This document shows, in pieces, positions 8,371 through 16,393 of a stretch of DNA of 64,000 bases. Position 1 is the first letter of the stretch. Every line of letters begins with the position of its first letter. Source of the DNA: JAGVSR01 sp963825555 (GTDB taxonomy: Bacteria; Pseudomonadota; Alphaproteobacteria; Rhizobiales; Hyphomicrobiaceae); the NCBI GenBank assembly GCA_963825555.1, contig CAWGTZ010000026.1, positions 1-64,000 on the forward strand, given 5' to 3'. A program made the position numbers and the translations under genes. Under the pieces are notes generated by a model, which saw only the letters and a list, made by a program, of their open reading frames with translations, was not told the DNA's origin and searched no databases.

Positions 8371-8658
8371 CCGCACGAAACGCTATCCGAGAAGCCCGGC
8401 AGTCTTATCGGCTGGCAGCCGGGCAAGGGAGAATAGATCCTGCGATACGCGGCGGAACTGAGTTCACAAGCGACGACGACGCGCAGGTGCAATTGCGTGC
8501 CGGGCTGCGGACGCGGAAGAAACGCGCGTCCTTATTTCATCGCTCGACCTGTAGGACTGTCGGAAGCGGTGTGATCACGATCATGCTCGTCAACCTCACC
8601 TTCCAGACATCTTCTTTTTTGCCGATAATGTCGGGCGGCGAGGTCCACGGCAGCTGAC

Positions 8659-9420
8659 CTAGTTCTTCGCCTCTCGTAGCCGCTGTCGCTGTAGCCTTCT
8701 CTCTGCCAGCGCGAGCCACCGCTGACAGCTTGGTCTGGCAAGAGAACACCTGACAGCGATCTGTGGTTTCGGCTTCTTGGTCTGGGCTGGCCCTTCGACT
8801 GTAAGCCCGGCCACTGCCTGGGTGTCGACGGCGAGGTCCCGCGCGCACTTGGCAATCAGGTCCCCGGCGGTCATGCGGGCCATGAACGGATTGGCCTTGA
8901 GTGCCGAGCTGCTGAGGATCGAGCTGACCTTCATTTTTGGGTCTGAACGCAGAACCTTCACGGCCCCAGACGGGCCAACCAAATAAGCGAGCCGGAGGTT
9001 GACGAAACTGGTCGAAAGGCCACGGCCCGCGAGGTGATAGGCATTGTCCTTCGTATATGCCGCCGCGGCGCGGCGTGCGAACTCCCGATTGGTCCGCAAG
9101 CGCAAGACCTCGGAGGGTGAGAGCTTCGCAGTTTCTTCGGCAAAATGCTGGCGAACGACCCTCAAGAAAGTCGGCGCGATGAATTGGTAGGCTCCTATAG
9201 CGGTCGATCTTGGATTGCGGGCCTGGTCATCCCCTCCCGACTCCGCGACCATCAGGAGGTCTAGAAAGCCGTCCAGCGTGAGTTCTTGCGAATCCGTCGT
9301 GCCAGGTGTGCTGTGATGGGCGATCGGCTGAGCATCGCCCGCGCATACCGGATGGGCGAATGCGGCAAAGCATAAGGCTGCTAGCCCTCTGATTGCTGAC
9401 GATTTCAAACCGGGCCGCAT
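8659..9420 (-). CDS. Lytic transglycosylase-like (SLT fold) exported protein
   Basis: Predicted periplasmic muramidase-like protein. A signal peptide covers residues ~1-28 and ends at VCA. The lysozyme-like core begins at FLDLLMVAESGGDDQARNP, where the Glu of AESGG is the expected catalytic acid, and continues with AIGAYQFIAPTFLRVV, a standard transglycosylase SLT pattern. The region around AYLVGPSGAVKVL matches the helix lining the groove. The C-terminal 40 residues are basic and may bind the wall, or may be out-of-frame tail. I chose the ATG at 9420 rather than a TTG two codons upstream. It is transcribed toward the kinase-BON gene and away from the TPR-SPOR gene. Bases 8425-8658 show no gene. 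Confidence 0.75.
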   Translation of the reverse strand: MRPGLKSSAIRGLAALCFAAFAHPVCAGDAQPIAHHSTPGTTDSQELTLDGFLDLLMVAESGGDDQARNPRSTAIGAYQFIAPTFLRVVRQHFAEETAKLSPSEVLRLRTNREFARRAAAAYTKDNAYHLAGRGLSTSFVNLRLAYLVGPSGAVKVLRSDPKMKVSSILSSSALKANPFMARMTAGDLIAKCARDLAVDTQAVAGLTVEGPAQTKKPKPQIAVRCSLARPSCQRWLALAERRLQRQRLREAKN

Positions 9421-9683
9421 AAACAACGCCGCTTCTAGCCTGAACCTGGAAAAGATGAATATTCTAGGAGCATTCTACCGGATCCCCCTTATCAAATCAC
9501 AACTCGATCAGCAGCACAGCGCAGTTGTTCTCCGAAAAAGATTATTGAGACGGCCTTAATTGTGGAGGGAAAACCCCGCGACGGCGCCTTGCTACCCGTT
9601 CGGCGAGTCCTAATGATTATTTTTTGTGAGTTGCATCCGCAGCACGGCTGAGTACAGCGAGCGGTCGGAGAGGACGACATTTT

Positions 9684-11138
9684 ATGGTCACTACACGTGG
9701 GATCGTCCATGCGCTGACTTTTGCCTCCATGTTGATCGCCGGTCAGCCAGCGATGGGGCAAAGCAGCGGGCCGTCATCTCCTTCCTCGAAAGCGGGGGAC
9801 ACGGCTGCTGCTGGCCTCAAGGCATATCAATTCGGAACCAAGGCCTATGAAGCGGGCCGGATGGAATCCGCGATCGCAGAGCTTACGGTCGCCCTGTCAT
9901 CGGGTGGACTGGACTCACCCCAATTGGCCAAGGCTCTGTTTTATCGGGGCGTGGCCTTTCGCAAGCAGGGCAAACCCGGTCAGGCAATTTCCGATCTCAT
10001 GTCGGCGGTGTGGCTGAGAGACGGGCTGTCCGAAGTTGAACGGGCGACAGCGTCGGACCATTGCAAAGGCGCTTATCGCGACGCTGGCATCAATGAGCCC
10101 CCAGACCAGCAGTTTGCCCAGCAGCCGAGTGCGCCGGTAGCGGCGTCAGCGGTGGTCGTCCCCACTAGCGTCCGGCCGGTCTCCACCGCAGCGGCCATGC
10201 CCGAACCAAGGACTTGGGCCCCTGCCTCCTCCGAAACAGTAGTAGCCGCTGCGCCTATCCTGAGCGTCGATAAGGCGCCGGTTCCCGTGATTACGGCTGC
10301 ACCGGCACCGCCGCCTCGGATCGCGGCGGTCGAGACTGTCCCTGCAAGCGCGTCCCCTGTCGGATCCTTTGCAGAGCCTGCCGGAGAAAGCCTCCCCTGG
10401 ACCACTCAGCAAGAGTCGTCGGACGTCGCAGTGCCTGCCGTGCCCCCCTTCGAAACGAGTTCTATCAGGGCCAGCCCCGTAGCTCCCGAACCGACGGTCC
10501 CGACGACGCCCCCAGCATCCACGGCGATGGCCGCGGCTGGCGCCGCGTTGAGCGACGCCGGTCAGTCCGTTTCAAATTTCATCGGCAGCCTGGTCGCCGG
10601 AACCGCCACGACCGAGACAGCTAGCCAATCTGCTCCGACGATTACGGCCACAGCACCCAGCAAGGCGACGCAAGCGTCGGTCCCCATTCGGGATGTTGCG
10701 ATGGCCCCGCCCGCCAACGTTTCGCAAATCCCACCTGTTGCGCCCCTGCGAACGCCGCCCGAGCAGCCCGTGCCTGCGACGACCGACTGGAAATATCAGA
10801 CAGAAACCGCCGCCAGCGTTGCGCCATCCGGATCCGATTTGGAAGCGCAAGCGCCACCTTCCCAGAACACCGGCAAATATAGCCTACAGATCGCCGCAGA
10901 GCATTCGCTGGCCGACGCCGAAAAGGTCGCCGAGCGTCTAAAGGCCAGGCATGCACTCAGTCTGCGCGGTATGGTGCCTGAGATTTACGGCCCGGCGACC
11001 CGTAATGGCCCCATCTTCGGCAGCATGGGCCCGTCCTACCGCGTGAGCATTGGTCCCTACTCCACCAGGGTGGAGCCGGGCCGATTGTGCAATATCCTGC
11101 GGCCGCATGGGTATGATTGTCGGGTTGTCACGGACTAA
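9684..11138 (+). CDS. Exported TPR protein with Ala/Pro/Thr-rich linker and C-terminal SPOR-like domain
   Basis: A signal peptide (residues 1-25, ending at AMG) is followed by two tetratricopeptide-like repeats (~45-120, e.g. KALFYRGVAFRKQGKPGQAISDLMSA). Then come ~260 residues of low-complexity Ala/Pro/Ser/Thr/Val sequence, and finally a SPOR-like domain (~400-484) beginning KYSLQIAAEHSLADAEKVAERL and ending RLCNILRPHGYDCRVV. SPOR domains bind denuded septal peptidoglycan. The architecture suggests a periplasmic protein that scaffolds wall enzymes. It is divergent from the lytic transglycosylase gene with 263 bp between them, so the two may act together. The ribosome site is GGAGAGG. No enzyme motif is visible. 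Confidence 0.75.
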   Translation: MVTTRGIVHALTFASMLIAGQPAMGQSSGPSSPSSKAGDTAAAGLKAYQFGTKAYEAGRMESAIAELTVALSSGGLDSPQLAKALFYRGVAFRKQGKPGQAISDLMSAVWLRDGLSEVERATASDHCKGAYRDAGINEPPDQQFAQQPSAPVAASAVVVPTSVRPVSTAAAMPEPRTWAPASSETVVAAAPILSVDKAPVPVITAAPAPPPRIAAVETVPASASPVGSFAEPAGESLPWTTQQESSDVAVPAVPPFETSSIRASPVAPEPTVPTTPPASTAMAAAGAALSDAGQSVSNFIGSLVAGTATTETASQSAPTITATAPSKATQASVPIRDVAMAPPANVSQIPPVAPLRTPPEQPVPATTDWKYQTETAASVAPSGSDLEAQAPPSQNTGKYSLQIAAEHSLADAEKVAERLKARHALSLRGMVPEIYGPATRNGPIFGSMGPSYRVSIGPYSTRVEPGRLCNILRPHGYDCRVVTD

Positions 11139-11279
11139 ACGGCAGAACGGCGCGATCGACAGGCTCCGGGCCGGGACGCGCCAGCCTCTTTCGGATTGGC
11201 AAAGGGGTTTTGGGGAGAACGTGTGTCTCGCCTTGTCCGCTGAAGGGACATGATGAAAGTCTGGACCAGTCTTCATCCG

Positions 11280-12566
11280 CTATTTGACGTGTGCCATCCA
11301 GAAGGCGAGCGCCTTTAAGATGCGCTTGTCCTCGTAAAGCCCGGAGTGGCGCAGGCCGCGTTTGGCATCATCGGCCACGGTGAACGGGACGACTTCGCAG
11401 ACGTTCGAGCGTGCTTCGGGCAAGTCTGCCTGGCTCTCGACATCGATGGTGACGTGAGCGTGGATCGACGGACGCTCCCAGCCGAAACCGGCCGGATGGC
11501 CACGAAAGAACGAGAGGAAATAACGCAGAACTGCGAGGCTGATCAGAATGTAGATCGTTGCGACAACGGCGTAAGCGAATCCCGATGAAGCATAGTCCTC
11601 GATGCGCTTTGCATCGATGTCCACGAAGTCGGCTGCGATGGTGGTGACGACGCCCAGGCCGATTGCGAAAAGAAAGAGCGCGCCGCCAGCGACTGCTGCC
11701 CGATCCTTGATCCAGCGGATCGCGCGTGTCGGCCACGCCGTTGTGGCGCCTAGTGTATCGAGAAGGCGGCCCGCCTCGTCGCCCGGATAGACAAAGCTCA
11801 AGACGTGTGTGCGCGGGATTGGGGAAAATGCGATCGCCTGGGCGAGACGTGCGGCAGCGCGCTTGCCGCCGATGCGATGCCAGCCGCGCGCGAGGTAGGG
11901 GACAATCAAGGTCGCCAAATAACCGGCGAACAGGCCGGTGGCGGCGGCCGCTCCCACGAACCAGTACCAAGCATTGTAGCTCGTCGTCTCCAGCCAGGTG
12001 TCATAGATAATGGCGGCAGGGACGCCGACAATCCACGTAACAAATCCAGAGACGTTATCGGGTTCCGGCGCCGCCTGCGCCATGAGGGCCTCAAGCGATT
12101 GGCCCTTGAGGTTATCGGCAAGTTCGGCGTGAATGAAGGGTGTGCCGAGCGTGGCAATCCCCAGAGCGTGGAGGTCTTGCGGCAGATGCTTGTGCGCGAG
12201 AAGCGCAACATTGCCGCCGTGGCTGTGGGCGACAATGAAGTGAGCATTCTGCGGGAATCGCTTCCGCAGCGAGCGGATATGGTCGGCCAACTGGTAACCA
12301 GCTTTCACACGGGCCTTGTGCGTATTGCGGCCCGACCATTCAAAGATGTCGAAGATGACTTCGTGTTCCAGCCGGCCGAGTTCTGCGGCGATCTCGAGGC
12401 GTAGTGCCGATCCGTCCTTGGTCCACGGGGCTCCCTTGGCAAAGGTCCCGTGTACGAGCGTGACGACTATCGGCGCCGCCGACGCTGCCTTGGACACCTG
12501 CGCCGTTCTCCGGTCGGACACGGAACCGGCTCTTGTAGAGTGTGCGACCTTGGCCGGCTCGTACAT
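11280..12566 (-). CDS. Membrane-anchored alpha/beta hydrolase (lipase/esterase-like)
   Basis: An alpha/beta-hydrolase fold is seen in the first ~200 residues. The strand IVVTLVHGTF forms the oxyanion-hole region, and FIVAHSHGGNVALLAH is the nucleophile elbow with Ser in AHSHGG. The second half contains four hydrophobic segments, in pairs around 180-225 and 305-365, an unusual insertion that should hold the protein in the membrane. A late HSGLYEDKRIL segment may carry the catalytic His. The frame extends 42 codons upstream, but I place the start at 12566 (MYEPAKV) behind GGGGGAG. The upstream extension overlaps the decayed channel fragment, which supports the shorter start. The substrate is unknown. 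Confidence 0.75.
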   Translation of the reverse strand: MYEPAKVAHSTRAGSVSDRRTAQVSKAASAAPIVVTLVHGTFAKGAPWTKDGSALRLEIAAELGRLEHEVIFDIFEWSGRNTHKARVKAGYQLADHIRSLRKRFPQNAHFIVAHSHGGNVALLAHKHLPQDLHALGIATLGTPFIHAELADNLKGQSLEALMAQAAPEPDNVSGFVTWIVGVPAAIIYDTWLETTSYNAWYWFVGAAAATGLFAGYLATLIVPYLARGWHRIGGKRAAARLAQAIAFSPIPRTHVLSFVYPGDEAGRLLDTLGATTAWPTRAIRWIKDRAAVAGGALFLFAIGLGVVTTIAADFVDIDAKRIEDYASSGFAYAVVATIYILISLAVLRYFLSFFRGHPAGFGWERPSIHAHVTIDVESQADLPEARSNVCEVVPFTVADDAKRGLRHSGLYEDKRILKALAFWMAHVK

Positions 12567-12691
12567 ATACCGCTCTCCCCCGCTTTCGTTCCCCGCCCTG
12601 GCTAGATCTCCTTGCGCCAGCAAAAAAACTCTCCTCTTCCATATAGGACATCGCCACCAACTGTTTCGCAACCGGCCAGGACCGGTCTCCA

Positions 12692-12811
12692 CATGGGCGT
12701 TGCGCGACTGTCACTGCACTCAGTTCCATCGACCGCTTGGTGGACCAGATGCCCGCTCTCAATCGTCATGTCGAAGCCGTTGCAGGAGAGCGGCAAAATA
12801 GCGTTTCATGA
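12692..12811 (+). pseudogene. Decayed duplicate of the cyclic-nucleotide-gated channel 3' end
   Basis: Read in frame to the TGA at 12809, this stretch gives ATVTALSSIDRLVDQ, then MPALNRHVEAVAGERQNSVS. The intact channel at 4953-6128 ends ATVTALSSTDLL... RLVDQIPSLKRHIEAVAEERKNTVS. The copy lacks about ten residues after ALSS. Similarity continues ~60 bp past the stop (GGTCCAATGAG here, CGTCCAATAAG there). It is therefore the tail of a second, otherwise lost channel gene. The following 12812-13119 (308 bp) holds no recognisable gene. Confidence 0.8.
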
Positions 12812-13119
12812 TCGAGCAGCCATGAAAGCAGAACGAATAGCCGGTCCAATGAGCGGGACGGCGGCCTGCCTTCGCCGCGATCCTAGGGCGGACGGCAAGA
12901 CGCGGGGTCCCCTAAGACCACCGCGAGGCGCTTTTCGAGTGAGCGCAAGCCGCTCTCGCCGATCTGGTCTGCTTCCCTGATCCGATGCCATGATTGTGGA
13001 GCGGATCCGGTGCGTTCCAAGCTCTCGAACGCAAACAGCAGCATGTCACGGCGAAAGAAAATGCTCGGTGCAGCAAATCCCTGGATCACTCCGTGGGACC
13101 TGTCGAAAGACGCCGACGG

Positions 13120-14622
13120 TCACTCATAGTCTCGTGAGTCGTTGGCCATCAATGGTGTGATCCGCCGTATTGCGATCCTGCGATTGGCCCGCTCAGCCAT
13201 TTCGGTAGGCACCTTGAGATACTGTTCTCCGTAGCCCTGTGTCACCAGATTCTCCGGAGGCACGCCGAACTCGCTCGTCAGAATCTCAGCAACCGTCTGC
13301 GCTCGCCGATCGGAAAGTGACAGATTATCCTCCTCTGTACCAACCGCATCAGTGTGTCCTTCTATGAGGAAAACCTCATCGGGATTGTTCTCGAGCGCGC
13401 GATTGATGTTGTCCGCAATTCGTTCAAGATTGCGATACTGACTTGGGTCGATGTCCCAGGAGCCGAAGTCAAAGGTCAGCGTGTCGAGATCCACGCGACG
13501 CATGCGCTGGCGCAGTGACTCGCTGTAGCGGATTTCATCGAGCGCGTAGGCTCGGTCAATCCGTTCGACCGGCGGTGCGGTGAGCGCTTCGTAGAGGTCG
13601 TAATCTGATGCGCGGCCATAATCCACGATGTACTTGTCCCGTGCGATTGCGATGACAGGTGGCGCGAGAGCGACAATAGCAGCCCCCACGGCAAGGCCGA
13701 TGACAAGATCTTTGCCGCTGACTCCCCACCTCCTGTAGTACGGCCGGTTGTCGATAAGGATGACGTCGCGGCCGAAGCGATCGCGGCGGTAACGGTAAAG
13801 CAGATGCCCGCGCCGATCGACGATGTTGTAGACCCGCACCCCGCCGTCACGAACCAGGACGGTCTCGTAGCCTCCATCCGACCTGCGAATGGTTTTTGCA
13901 TTGCGCGAGACGCGACGGAAGCGCTCGGACTCGTCGTGATGGATGATGAATGAGTTTTGGCTGCGGACAATCACGCGCTTGTCGGATTCCTCGATCAAGC
14001 GAACCTTGCCGCCTTCGGCAACGCTCTCTTTCCGGGTCTTCTTGATGTCATCGACCTTCTTCTTGTTTTTCGGCGGAACGATATAGGTCTTCTTGATGAC
14101 ATCACGCGACGGGCGGCTAAATGTCTGCGGGGGCGTTGCCGGACCGTCGGTTTTTTTCCCTTTCGTCTTTTTGAAATTGTCCTTCGGCTCGATCTTCGGT
14201 TCGTTGGCCGATTTTTTTGGGGGCGGAGAGAAAGGTGAAACGGGCGTCGCGGGCTTGGCGTTCTCTTGGCCCGGGGCTGTCTCCTTTTTCTTCCGGTCCT
14301 TCTTGTTCTTCTTGTTTTTCTTTTGTTCCGTTTGAGGGTCAAGAACTGCGGGTTCGGTGTTCTTGCCCTTCGCATTTTGGCCTTTGCCTTGGTTCTTCTC
14401 CTTCTGTGTCTTTTCCTTTTGTTTGTTCTCGTTCTTGTTCTTGCCCTTCTTCTTTTTCCCCTTCTTCTCGGGCTGTGCGGCTTCTGTGCCGGAGTCATCC
14501 GGCGCTTGGGCAAGCAAAATCTTCCCTCTCGTCTCAGCGTAGGTCGGCATTGTTGGGAGTACGAGAACTGCCGCAGCCAGCAAGATCTGACACACGACAG
14601 CGGTGAAATGTGATTTGTTCAT
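13120..14622 (-). CDS. OmpA-family envelope protein with long Lys/Asn-rich linker
   Basis: A signal peptide (residues 1-31, ending TYA) is followed by ~170 residues of extremely basic low-complexity sequence (blocks of K, N, E and Q). A middle region RYRRDRFGRDVILIDNRPYYR precedes one hydrophobic segment (LVIGLAVGAAIVALAPPVIAIA). The C-terminal OmpA-like peptidoglycan-binding domain (~385-490) has TFDFGSWDI, IEGHTDAVGTEEDN and LSDRRAQTVAEIL, and ends with ERANRRIAI. That domain binds meso-diaminopimelate in the wall. The start at 14622 gives a proper signal peptide, whereas the frame runs open 58 codons further upstream. Bases 14623-15220 upstream hold two palindromes and no gene. The gene is convergent with nothing nearby and is probably monocistronic. 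Confidence 0.8.
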   Translation of the reverse strand: MNKSHFTAVVCQILLAAAVLVLPTMPTYAETRGKILLAQAPDDSGTEAAQPEKKGKKKKGKNKNENKQKEKTQKEKNQGKGQNAKGKNTEPAVLDPQTEQKKNKKNKKDRKKKETAPGQENAKPATPVSPFSPPPKKSANEPKIEPKDNFKKTKGKKTDGPATPPQTFSRPSRDVIKKTYIVPPKNKKKVDDIKKTRKESVAEGGKVRLIEESDKRVIVRSQNSFIIHHDESERFRRVSRNAKTIRRSDGGYETVLVRDGGVRVYNIVDRRGHLLYRYRRDRFGRDVILIDNRPYYRRWGVSGKDLVIGLAVGAAIVALAPPVIAIARDKYIVDYGRASDYDLYEALTAPPVERIDRAYALDEIRYSESLRQRMRRVDLDTLTFDFGSWDIDPSQYRNLERIADNINRALENNPDEVFLIEGHTDAVGTEEDNLSLSDRRAQTVAEILTSEFGVPPENLVTQGYGEQYLKVPTEMAERANRRIAIRRITPLMANDSRDYE

Positions 14623-14703
14623 GAGCACATGGGTCCACATCTGGGAAGACGAGCGAGGCGATCGTTCAGTCAACGGCGAATGAGTGGGTCGCCACGCGAA
14701 GTT

Positions 14704-14725
14704 CGGGGCATCTATAGATGCCCCG
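14704..14725. promoter_or_regulatory. 22-bp perfect palindrome upstream of the OmpA-family gene
   Basis: CGGGGCATCTA is followed directly by its exact reverse complement TAGATGCCCCG. The site lies 82 bp before the chosen start of the OmpA-family gene. It could be a dimeric repressor or activator operator, or the stem of a hairpin. No T-run follows on either strand, so termination is less likely. Confidence 0.5.
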
Positions 14726-15112
14726 CTCGTCAGGACTAAGGCGCGGGGCCGATCCCGGTGACGCGAGGCTTGCGACCAAAATTCAACCGGCTGCAAGCTC
14801 GTACGCGACCTATCAGGGACAGCCTTGCCTCAGCGTTCGACTGCCCGGAGCTGGTCCGGAGGACATCGCTCCTCGTCGGATGATCTCTTAGCGGGAGAAT
14901 GCGGCCAGCAAACATGGACGTGATCACAGGGCGGAAATTCCGAGGGCTCATACGACGCCAACGGGCGTCTCCACGATCCTTGAGGACGACAATCCCCACG
15001 CTTGCTCGATGTACATGAAGCGTCGACGCTGAACATGAACTAGCTGACCTGGAACAGAGTGGCTTTGCCCTCTGGCAACAAGATGCTCGTCATCCGAGCT
15101 CAATATTGATGC

Positions 15113-15128
15113 ACTTTTTGCAAAAAGT
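15113..15128. promoter_or_regulatory. 16-bp AT-rich palindrome upstream of the PII-like gene
   Basis: ACTTTTTG and CAAAAAGT form a perfect palindrome 93 bp before the PII-like start codon, next to AT-rich sequence (TATAAGCGCGCAAATTTATC). It is a candidate operator or promoter element. The factor is unknown. Confidence 0.35.
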
Positions 15129-15220
15129 ATAAGCGCGCAAATTTATCTCGGTCGCACTATGATGATCATATTTCCTTGCTGCTTGACGGGGGCGGTAGCG
15201 CGTTCGGAGGATTGCAGACC

Positions 15221-15595
15221 ATGCCCATGATCACCGCATTGATCCCTCCTGCCAACTTGGCCTACGTGGAAAATGAAATTTTGTCAGCCGGACTGACGGA
15301 TCTCACCATTACAAGTGATTGCGTCGGCCACGGAAGGCAGCCAGAACTTGTAGACAGCTTGATTGCCGGTCACGACATTCCAGACATCGTGCCGACAGTC
15401 AGGATCGAGATGGCTGTCACCAAGGCGCAATACCAACAGGCGATTGACGCGATCACGCGCGGCGCCAAGCTCGACAGTACGGGTCATGGCATGATCTTCG
15501 TCAGGAGCCTGGAGTGTATCGTGGACATTTCAGCGGTCTCGTTGAATGAGCGGGATGAACTTGTTGGCCAGTTAGCCGCGGTAGCTGCGGAGTGA
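15221..15595 (+). CDS. PII-like signalling protein lacking the uridylylation Tyr
   Basis: A 124-residue protein with the ferredoxin-like PII fold: MPMITALIPPANLAYVENEIL (strand and helix), LTDLTITSDCVGHGRQ leading to the T-loop, PTVRIEMAV, a second helix, then GHGMIFVRSLECIVDI. Classical GlnB/GlnK has ~112 residues and a 16-residue T-loop with Tyr51. Here the loop between GRQ and PDIVP is about 13 residues and has no Tyr, so GlnD uridylylation is unlikely. PII-like proteins of this kind often accompany transporters or carbon-fixation and metal genes, but this one stands alone. GGAGG sits 10 nt before the ATG at 15221. Confidence 0.75.
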   Translation: MPMITALIPPANLAYVENEILSAGLTDLTITSDCVGHGRQPELVDSLIAGHDIPDIVPTVRIEMAVTKAQYQQAIDAITRGAKLDSTGHGMIFVRSLECIVDISAVSLNERDELVGQLAAVAAE

Positions 15596-15928
15596 TACGA
15601 AGTGACGCTTGATTTCAATCGCAGAGCCGATGCGTTTGTTGCGATCTGGTGGCTTGTCGCGAATTCGAACTGATCGTGCGTCCGCCAACCGGAAATTGGC
15701 ACGGTGGCCTCTTTTGAAAACGCCGACTGCGAGGCAATCCGTGCGATGGAAGCACGAAGGCGTCTTTCACGGGGTCGAAGCGAGGCGCTGCGCTCCGTCG
15801 CCCATAGGGACGGCCACCAGCAGTGAATGTGATCTTGGAAGTGAGGATGATCGGTTCCCTCGCCCTGGCACCGCTGCAAGCGCATCCGTGCGCGCCTGTC
15901 CGTCGGGCCAGGAAGACAGTCTAGGATT

Positions 15929-16147
15929 TCATTGAGATGATATCGAAGCCGCGGTGTACCAGTGGTCGCGACCTTCCGGGGTGGATTGCTTCGGCCCAGC
16001 AAAGCTAATGACCCAACCGGCAATGTAGGCAGCCAGGATGAGCGTGGCTAACGATGCGTCGTAGCGGCCAGCAGAGGGCCGAGCGCGAAAATGACTAGAC
16101 CTGCAATTCTTGCGTGCGACCTGAATTGGCTCATACAGCGTGGACAT
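15929..16147 (-). CDS. Possible small single-pass membrane protein
   Basis: A 72-residue frame beginning MSTLYEPIQVARKNC behind a GGGGAGCG ribosome site, with one hydrophobic helix (LATLILAAYIAGWVISFAG, residues ~33-51) and a polar tail. No family was recognised. The ribosome site and the helix argue for a gene, but the length and lack of relatives keep this uncertain. The rest of 15596-16393 shows nothing convincing. Confidence 0.35.
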   Translation of the reverse strand: MSTLYEPIQVARKNCRSSHFRARPSAGRYDASLATLILAAYIAGWVISFAGPKQSTPEGRDHWYTAASISSQ

Positions 16148-16393
16148 GGCTGGGCGCTCCCCTTCGCCAAAGACAGAAGCATCGCATGGCTGGCACTGGC
16201 GCCGACTTAATGCATCAGCCAAAGTGAAATCATGCTAACTAATTCGTTAACTCGATGCCTGATCGGCTGACAATTTGGTCGCTTATAGCAGCATGCCGCG
16301 GCCGAAACTCGATATGGCGCGGTATGAGAAAATGGCATTGGCGCTGGTCGCTCAAAGATCTGTGCCAGGAATTCGTGAGATTGGGAGACTGGA

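Noticed and set aside
13995..14513. 172-codon Arg/Lys-rich minus-strand frame inside the OmpA-family gene
   Set aside because: It arises from reading the Lys-rich linker in another frame.
15100..15130. Sigma-54 promoter (GG-N10-GC) upstream of the PII-like gene
   Set aside because: GCAC and TTGC are present but only three bases apart instead of five, and the upstream GG is missing. The sequence is better explained as a palindrome.
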